Assembly (NCBI GenBank): GCA_039602395.1
Contig: JBCNJP010000229.1
Coordinates: 202,215 to 266,214 of the forward strand
DNA from: Deinandra increscens subsp. villosa
Taxonomy: Eukaryota; Streptophyta; Magnoliopsida; Asterales; Asteraceae
Length of the DNA: 64,000 bases
Direction of reading: 5' to 3'
Below the pieces are notes generated by a model. It did no database searches and was not told where the DNA came from. It was given only the letters and a program-made list of their open reading frames with translations. Shown one piece after another: positions 63,948 to 64,000 of the stretch; positions within the stretch are counted from its first letter, which is position 1; each line of letters opens with the position of its first letter. Both the position numbers and the translations under genes were made by a program.

Positions 63948-64000
63948 AAAAAAAAATTGCTATTACCGAGACCCGAATGCCACTGTCGCAACCCAACATG
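63948..64000. other. Right flank
   Basis: An A-run followed by about 40 bases of unassigned sequence (GCTATTACCGAGACCCGAAT). It does not continue the Tat gag that the element interrupts on its left side. Confidence 0.4.

Noticed and set aside
1..64000. An undescribed multi-gene operon, defence system or biosynthetic cluster
   Set aside because: Apart from one fucosyltransferase-family gene, recognisable coding sequence belongs to retroelements. No clustering of unrelated enzymes or accessory genes is visible.

Overview
This window is a plant nuclear sequence, most likely from a eudicot. It shows GT-AG introns, Ty1/copia and Ty3/gypsy LTR retrotransposons nested in one another, an L1-type LINE and MITEs. 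Several protein families (a Tekay-like chromovirus gag, Tat-like gag with a second RNase H, and a gypsy-type Transposase_28 protein) look to me like those common in Asteraceae. That placement is from memory and untested. More than 90 % of the window is repeat-derived.

Layout. 1-3313: a reverse-strand gypsy element (LTR 997-3313, primer site, gag start) whose gag is cut at 308/309 by another LTR. 4160-7816: a MITE split by a reverse-strand copia derivative (4250-7597) with a perfect GAGAG target duplication. 7825-13057: a decayed LINE with a probable 10-bp target duplication. 13370-16220: the only convincing host gene, a ten-exon O-fucosyltransferase-family gene encoding 564 aa, with a short alanine uORF. 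16810-17111: a MITE. 17226-24149: a Tat-lineage gypsy element ending at a 500-N gap. 24650-35198: a Tekay-like chromovirus with long LTRs, inserted into the reverse transcriptase of an older gypsy element (35199-37104). 37105-37890: a copia LTR fragment. 37891-47007: a copia gag remnant split by an Athila-like element (38228-46344) with a perfect AAGAT target duplication. After a second 500-N gap, a Transposase_28-type pseudogene (47508-50269) is split by a solo LTR (47690-49212). 51714-56523: three successive truncated elements (copia, copia, Tat), each cut by the next. 56524-63947: a copia-type element with two long LTRs and an intact gag but no recognisable pol.

How the pieces relate. The fucosyltransferase is an ordinary secretory-pathway gene with the LINE about 300 bp upstream of its ATG and a MITE about 600 bp downstream of its stop. 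The other coding regions are retroelement gag, protease, reverse transcriptase, RNase H and integrase modules, mostly broken. I see no undescribed multi-gene system. The most unusual patterns are: clusters of short CpG-containing hairpins just upstream of the TATA box in several unrelated LTR families; two tandem tRNA-like modules inside the chromovirus LTRs; an extra coiled-coil/acidic ORF and a putative gag intron in the chromovirus; and two gag-only elements. All family calls rest on reading the sequence; no database search was run.
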